Source of the DNA: Amycolatopsis regifaucium
GTDB taxonomy: Bacteria > Actinomycetota > Actinomycetes > Mycobacteriales > Pseudonocardiaceae
Reading direction: 5' to 3'
NCBI RefSeq assembly: GCF_001613935.1
Contig: NZ_LQCI01000002.1
Coordinates: 62,001 to 126,000, forward strand
DNA: 64,000 nucleotides
Made by a program: the position numbers and the translations under genes. A model generated the notes under the pieces. It was not told where the DNA came from, did no database searches, and saw nothing but the letters and a program-made list of their open reading frames with translations. Positions 59,573-64,000 of this stretch are shown here, in pieces. Positions within the stretch are counted from its first letter, which is position 1. The number at the start of each line of letters is the position of its first letter.

Positions 59573-60821
59573 GGGCTTCCGTGACCGCTTGGTCCCAGGC
59601 CGCGTCGAGTGCCTGCTTGCCGGATTCCACCCGGCCCAGCGCTGTGCCGAACGTCGGGCGCACCTTGGCGTCCTTCAGACCGCGGTAGTTGGGCTTCAGG
59701 CTGTCGGCCGACGCCGCGTAGATACGGCCGATGGGCGCGTCACTGAAGTACGCGTCGGTCTTCCCGAGTACCTCCGGCGCACCGTAAGCGGCCGGTTCGC
59801 TGGGCAGGATGTTGGACTCGGTGAACAGCCGCACCTCCTGCGCCGGCTCCGTCAGCCACTTCGCCAGGTCGTAGGCCTCACGCTGATGCTTGCTCTGGGT
59901 GGGCACGGTCAGGAACGAGCCGCCGTTGTTGCCGCCGCCGCCGGGCACCGCGGTGACGTCCCACTTCCCCGCGTTCTCCGGCCCACCCGCTTCCTGGATC
60001 TGGGTGAGCATCCACGCCGGGCAGGCGATGGTGGCGAAGGAACCCTGCTTGATGGCGACGTTCCACGGTTGGGTGAACGGGGTCACCCGGGCGGTCTGTC
60101 CCTTCGCGCCGATCTGCCCGGCGATCGTGAAAGCCCGGCGCAGGGCGGGATTCCGGTCGGCGATGAAGGAGTCGTCCTCGGCGGAGAAGAAGTTCTCCGG
60201 TGACTGGTTCAGGATCGCGGTGTAGACGCCACCCGCCGAGTCCGCGAACTTGGCCGACAGGGCTTTGCCCGAGAAGAGATCCCCGGTCTTCGCGTAGTCC
60301 TCCCAGGTGGGCCACAACGCGGCCACCGCGGCACGCTCGGTCGGCAGCCCGGCCTGGGCGAAGTAGTCCTTGCGGAAGCACATGGCGAGCCCGCCCATGT
60401 CCGTGCCGAGCCCCATGACGGTGCCACCGCCGTTCGCGAGCCCCTGCTTCCACTTCCACTCCGGCCACCGGCCGCGGAGGTCGGTGGCACCGAATCCGGC
60501 GAGGTCGACGAACTTGTCCACCGACTGACGGAACTGCGGCATGTACTGCTCTTCGATCGCCACGACGTCGGCGGCGCCTCGACCCGCGGCCAGCTGGGTC
60601 GCGATGCCTTTGTGATGGGTCTCGAAGTCGGCGACCCGGTTCTGGATCCGGATCCCGGGATGAGCCGCCTCGTACTCCTTGAGAAGCGAGCTGTAGCCGA
60701 ACTCGCCGAAGGTGGCGATGCTCAGCTCGATCCCCTCGTCCGAGGCCGGGGCGCACCCGGCACCCACCACGCCCGCGAGGGCGACGATCGCGAGAACACG
60801 TTTGCGCAAGCCGGAAAGCAT
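59556..60821 (-). CDS. Extracellular sugar-binding lipoprotein (CebE-like)
   Basis: 421 residues from ATG 60821 (GGAAGG at good spacing). Lipobox VVGAGC with lipidation Cys 23 after a basic, hydrophobic signal peptide. The mature protein follows the CUT1 binding-protein pattern: YEAAHPGIRIQ, then DVVAIEEQYMPQF, then a Gly/Asn-rich loop (GGGGNNGGSF) and a C-terminal helical lobe. The presence of a GH1 beta-glucosidase in the same operon favours cello-oligosaccharides or other beta-glucosides. Likely anchored on the outer face of the membrane. Confidence 0.9.
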   Translation of the reverse strand: MLSGLRKRVLAIVALAGVVGAGCAPASDEGIELSIATFGEFGYSSLLKEYEAAHPGIRIQNRVADFETHHKGIATQLAAGRGAADVVAIEEQYMPQFRQSVDKFVDLAGFGATDLRGRWPEWKWKQGLANGGGTVMGLGTDMGGLAMCFRKDYFAQAGLPTERAAVAALWPTWEDYAKTGDLFSGKALSAKFADSAGGVYTAILNQSPENFFSAEDDSFIADRNPALRRAFTIAGQIGAKGQTARVTPFTQPWNVAIKQGSFATIACPAWMLTQIQEAGGPENAGKWDVTAVPGGGGNNGGSFLTVPTQSKHQREAYDLAKWLTEPAQEVRLFTESNILPSEPAAYGAPEVLGKTDAYFSDAPIGRIYAASADSLKPNYRGLKDAKVRPTFGTALGRVESGKQALDAAWDQAVTEARAAAS

Positions 60822-60870
60822 TCCGGTCCTTCCCTTCAGGACGCCACCCGCGACGCCACCCGAAACAACG

Positions 60871-61494
60871 TCAGATCACTCCGGCACGCATCGCGTAAGC
60901 GACCGCGTGTGGACGGTTCCGCAGGTTCAGGCGATTGGTCAGCCCGTAGATCACGTTCTTCACGGTTCGCTCCGAATAGCAGAGCTTGTCCGCGATTTCG
61001 ACGGTGTCGTGGCCTTCGGCCATCAACCGCAGGACGTCGACCTCGCGCGGCGTGAGGCCGGCGGAGTCCGGTCCACGGGGGACCAGCGCGTCGCGCTGCA
61101 GCCGCCGCACCCCGTCGAGCAACTGCCCGAGCAGGTCTGTCGGCAGGAGACCGCGTCCAGGCACGACGGACTGGATGGTTTCGACCAGACGATCACCGGA
61201 AGTCTGCGCCCTGGCCAGTACCGCCACCACCCGGCACTCGACCGCGCTCAGGATGTCGTTCTCCCGCAGTTCACTCGCGATCAGCACTTTGGACACTTGA
61301 CCGGTGACGGCGTCGCCCCGGAGATCGGCGACCGTGTGCTGGGTCATCCGGTCGATGTGCACGACCAGGACGTCTCCCTCGGTCAACTCGCTTCGATCCA
61401 CCAACACCAGCTCAGGGCGGCTTCGCAGAAAGCTCGTGAGGCCCGCTTGCATGATCGTGTCGGTCGCCTGCACCGCAACACGTACCGGTTCCAT
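60871..61494 (-). CDS. Orphan LuxR-family response-regulator-like protein in sugar operon
   Basis: 207 residues from the second of two adjacent ATGs (61497/61494), chosen by alignment to its paralogue at 47064; GGAAGG lies upstream. The receiver-like half lacks a clear phospho-acceptor Asp. Helix-turn-helix: GLTPREVDVLRLMAEGHDTV and CYSERTVKNVIYGLTNRL. It lies only 49 bp upstream of the sugar-binding protein gene, so it may be the first gene of that operon. No LacI-type CebR gene is visible, so it may be the local regulator; inferred. Confidence 0.88.
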   Translation of the reverse strand: MEPVRVAVQATDTIMQAGLTSFLRSRPELVLVDRSELTEGDVLVVHIDRMTQHTVADLRGDAVTGQVSKVLIASELRENDILSAVECRVVAVLARAQTSGDRLVETIQSVVPGRGLLPTDLLGQLLDGVRRLQRDALVPRGPDSAGLTPREVDVLRLMAEGHDTVEIADKLCYSERTVKNVIYGLTNRLNLRNRPHAVAYAMRAGVI

Positions 61495-61615
61495 CATGTG
61501 TCCTTCCCACGCTCGGTACCCCGTGAGTCATGAGAGTGCGGAATCGGACTTCACGATCTCTCAACGCGCAGGCCAGCGCCCTTTCGGTCGCTTGCGCGAA
61601 ACGTGGTGCGCGCCA

Positions 61616-62383
61616 CTACCGCTCTTGCGGATCACCGTCGGACAGCCCGTCGAGCAGGGCACGCAGGCCCAAATCGAAAAGGCCGTCCGCGTCGTCCACC
61701 AAGCCCTCCCCAGCCCCCTCGAAGCACCCCGGCGCACCGGACGTCGGCCCGTCGCCGAAAAGGTCCGCCGCCAGGCCGCGGACGAGCGCGTACAGCAGGA
61801 CGTGGTGGTGAAAGGAGCTCACCGGACCCTCTTCCTGCCACGACAGCGCTCGCGAGGCTCCCAGATCGAACCTCGTCAGCCACGGATGGCGCCGGTAGGC
61901 CGTCCACAGCGATCGTGCGGCCGACTCGAGCCGGGACCGTCCACGCAGGGCGGCGTCCACGGGCGCGATCGCCGTCGAAGCGGTCTCCGCCATCAGGGTG
62001 ATGAGTTCGGAACGGCCCTTCACGTGGTGGTACAGCGACATCGTCGCGACGTCCAGTCTGGCCGCGACGGCACGCATGGACACCGCGTCGAGACCAGCCT
62101 CGTCCGCGATTTCGATCGCGGCGAGAACGATACGCTCACGGGAATTGCCGCGCCCGCTCCTGCCCGGCCCGCCGGCGACCATGGTGTACGCGCCGGGAAT
62201 GGCTTCGACGAGCCCTTCCGTGCGGAGGATGGCAAGAGCCTTGGTGGCGGTGGCATGCGCCACCCGCCACTCCGCCGCGATCGTCCGGGTCGACGGCACC
62301 CGGTCGCCGGGCTTCAGCTCACCCTCCCCGATGCGGCGGCGAATCCACTCGGCTATCTCACCCGACCACGTTCTCGCCCCCAC
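61616..62383 (-). CDS. GntR-TetR hybrid transcriptional regulator
   Basis: 255 residues from GTG 62383; TTG 62401 (GGGAG upstream) is possible and longer frames are unlikely. Residues about 5-75 are a GntR winged helix (GEIAEWIRRRIGEGELKPGD, VPSTRTIAAEWRVAHATATK). Residues about 85-135 are a TetR helix-turn-helix (RERIVLAAIEIADEAGLDAV, RLDVATMSLYHHVKGRSEL). The remainder is a TetR_C-type helical ligand domain. Two complete DNA-binding domains on one chain are a known but less common arrangement in actinomycetes. Targets unknown; the divergent gene at 62665 is the nearest candidate. Confidence 0.85.
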   Translation of the reverse strand: MGARTWSGEIAEWIRRRIGEGELKPGDRVPSTRTIAAEWRVAHATATKALAILRTEGLVEAIPGAYTMVAGGPGRSGRGNSRERIVLAAIEIADEAGLDAVSMRAVAARLDVATMSLYHHVKGRSELITLMAETASTAIAPVDAALRGRSRLESAARSLWTAYRRHPWLTRFDLGASRALSWQEEGPVSSFHHHVLLYALVRGLAADLFGDGPTSGAPGCFEGAGEGLVDDADGLFDLGLRALLDGLSDGDPQER

Positions 62384-62664
62384 TCCTTTCCGTTGCTCCA
62401 AAACACTCCCATACGCCAGGATCGAAAACGAGTACGCAGACACACTGCGTTTCCCGGCCGGCCGGGGCAAAGCGCTTCCCGGAAAGTCGGGACGGAAGGG
62501 CACAAGTCCAGACGCGCCGGGCAACACGAGGCCCGTTGCGAAAGGTGTCCGCGCGCACTTGGTCAAGTCCCGCAAGTCACGGATTTTCTGCCTCGACACC
62601 AACCCTGGCTCCTGAGAGCTTTGAGGGTGCCAACTTCTCGACTATCCGGAATTCGCCCACATCG

Positions 62665-63069
62665 ATGAACTCGAATCTTCCCGCGGGCTTGTCCCTGAAC
62701 ACCTTCGAAACCGACAGGCCGCGCTGCGGGTGCCTGTCACGTTCCGGTCGAGCGTGCAAGGGTGTCGTCCGCTATTCCGCGCCACTGCGCCGGTATGCGT
62801 CCTCGTGTCGGCAGCACCTGCCCGACGAAGAACGGAAAGCCGTCGACCGGGATCCTCTGTGGACCTCGATCGGGCAGGTGCTCTGGTTGCTCCGGCAAGC
62901 CGAACGCGACAACCGGCCTCCACTCCGGACGGTCGAAGTGGCAGGCGCGATGCGGATCCACCACAGCCGCGCGTCCGAACTGCTCAACGATCTGGAGAAA
63001 CTCCGCCAGGTCGACGCGACGAAGACGGGCCGTCAGGTCAGGTGGTCGCTCCGCCCGGCGGAGCTGTGA
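62665..63069 (+). CDS. Small basic hypothetical protein with Cys/His cluster
   Basis: 134 residues from ATG 62665; no strong ribosome site, and the frame is open further upstream. Residues about 20-50 contain CGCLSRSGRACKG and later CRQHL, a C-x-C...C...C-x-x-H arrangement like small zinc or nucleic-acid-binding modules. The C-terminal half is helical with a winged-helix look (MRIHHSRASELLNDLEKL, then TKTGRQVRWSLRP). It may be a small DNA-binding protein. It converges with the dehydrogenase gene over 7 bp. Confidence 0.5.
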   Translation: MNSNLPAGLSLNTFETDRPRCGCLSRSGRACKGVVRYSAPLRRYASSCRQHLPDEERKAVDRDPLWTSIGQVLWLLRQAERDNRPPLRTVEVAGAMRIHHSRASELLNDLEKLRQVDATKTGRQVRWSLRPAEL

Positions 63070-63076
63070 TCCCGGT

Positions 63077-64000
63077 TCAGGGCCGAAGCAGCAACCGGGG
63101 CGGATTGTCCTCGTACTCGCGGACCTTGGCGAGTCCTTCCGCGATTCGCGTCAGTGGAAGAATCGCGCTGATGGAAGCGGAGACGTCCAGCCGTCCGCGT
63201 TCGGTGAGTTCGATCAGATCCCTCAGGTGACGGACGCGGTATCCGGTATGCGAGATGACGGTCCGGCCTACCTCACCCTCGGCGAACATCCGCGTGACCA
63301 GTGATCCCTTCGAAGCCGTTTTCACCAGCACCAGCCGTCCTCGTGCGCCGAGGGCCGCATGCGCCTGGGCGAACGTCGAATCGCGGCCGCCGAAATCGAA
63401 GGCCACGTCCAGCCCGCGGCCCTTCGTGATCTCCCCGATATAGGAGGCGACGCGGTTGTTCGCCGGATGCAGAGCGACGTCGGCCCCTTGTTCGAGCGCT
63501 CCCTCGCGGGCTTCCGGGCGCCGGTCGAGTGCGATGATCGGCGAGGCACCGCAAATCCGGGCCAACCGGACCAGGTGATTGCCGAGTCCACCCGAACCCC
63601 AGACACCGACGGCTTCGGCGGGCCGCAGCCGCGCGGCGTCGATAGCGCCGTACGCGATGGACAGCGCGCCGGGGAGAACCGCCGCCTGCTCCAGCGGAAC
63701 GGCCCCGGGAACCGCGACCAGCGCCGTCGCCGACGTGACCAGGTATTCGGCCCACGCACCGTCGTAGTGCTCGCCCATCAACCGGAGGTCGGAGCAGTCG
63801 TCCGGGCTGAGCCCTGCCCGGCACTCGGGACAGTCGCGGCATTCCCGGCCCGCCGCGACGACCACCCGGTCACCGGGGACCCAGGACCGCACGTCGTCCC
63901 CGACTGCCGCGACGACCCCGGCCGCTCCGTGTCCGGGTGTGTAGACGGGTCCACGAGGGCCGGCGCTACCGTCGAGCCAGGCGAAATCGGACCTGCGGAT
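63077..64000 (-). CDS. Zinc-type alcohol dehydrogenase (MDR family), 5' end outside window
   Basis: 307 codons are visible; the frame continues past the right edge, upstream of GHGAAGVVAAVGDDV. The structural-zinc loop CRDCPECRAGLSPDDC is present, with four cysteines. The Rossmann motif GVWGSGGLGNHLVRLA and GSP.IALDRR indicate NAD(P) binding. The C-terminus is complete (RLLLRP). The family oxidises or reduces alcohols and aldehydes. The catalytic-zinc Cys expected further upstream cannot be seen. No link to the rest of the window is evident. Confidence 0.88.
   Translation of the reverse strand: MRRSDFAWLDGSAGPRGPVYTPGHGAAGVVAAVGDDVRSWVPGDRVVVAAGRECRDCPECRAGLSPDDCSDLRLMGEHYDGAWAEYLVTSATALVAVPGAVPLEQAAVLPGALSIAYGAIDAARLRPAEAVGVWGSGGLGNHLVRLARICGASPIIALDRRPEAREGALEQGADVALHPANNRVASYIGEITKGRGLDVAFDFGGRDSTFAQAHAALGARGRLVLVKTASKGSLVTRMFAEGEVGRTVISHTGYRVRHLRDLIELTERGRLDVSASISAILPLTRIAEGLAKVREYEDNPPRLLLRP

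Overview
The window is high-GC actinobacterial DNA with no rRNA, tRNA, CRISPR array or insertion sequence that I can see. WXG100/type VII secretion-type proteins, an SsgA-like (SALP) protein, an Lsr2-type domain, SARP and LuxR/LAL regulators and a secondary-metabolite locus together suggest a filamentous member of the Pseudonocardiaceae. Amycolatopsis is my best guess, by inference only.

Layout. (1) 1-18.9 kb, minus strand: a four-gene cassette encoding a beta-helix/AAA+ ATPase (EccA-like), an 831-aa protein with a degenerate ADP-ribosyltransferase-like C-terminus, a WXG100 protein, and a giant protein of more than 4,470 residues that runs off the left edge. The giant protein has a WXG100/CpnT-like head, a membrane segment, a long Pro/Gln/Ser-rich repetitive stalk, a nearly complete SecA-like motor, and then five tandem ~240-aa repeats bracketed by two copies of a ~125-aa module. 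(2) 19.3-30.2 kb, plus strand: a LuxR regulator, then a three-protein iterative PKS/FAS: AT-ACP; FabL-like enoyl reductase fused to KS and a CLF-like domain; and KR-DH-KR-DH-like. (3) 30.3-37.5 kb, minus strand: a tightly coupled tailoring operon of carbamoyltransferase, P450, fatty acyl-AMP ligase, ACP, P450 and AurF-type diiron oxygenase. The two blocks converge on a perfect 31-bp-arm palindrome. (4) 37.6-44.0 kb, minus strand: an 18-codon ORF, an ESX-like protein, a paralogue of the ART-like protein, an SsgA-like protein and a large LuxR/LAL regulator. (5) 44.5-56.4 kb: an AnsP-like permease, two receiver-like orphan LuxR regulators, an Lsr2 N-domain-only protein, two hypotheticals and two overlapping giant SARP-ATPase regulators. 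(6) 56.4-61.5 kb, minus strand: a sugar ABC uptake operon with a GH1 beta-glucosidase and a third orphan LuxR regulator. (7) 61.6-64 kb: a GntR-TetR hybrid regulator, a small basic protein and a zinc-type alcohol dehydrogenase cut by the right edge.

How they work together (inference). The PKS/FAS probably builds one acyl chain iteratively on its single ACP. The divergent operon activates a fatty acid with the FAAL, loads it on the free ACP, and oxidises and carbamoylates the product, giving an oxidised, carbamoylated lipid-like metabolite that I cannot match to a known compound. Type VII-type genes flank this locus on both sides, including two paralogous ART-like proteins. The giant SecA-bearing protein and the FabL-KS-CLF fusion are the most unusual elements.
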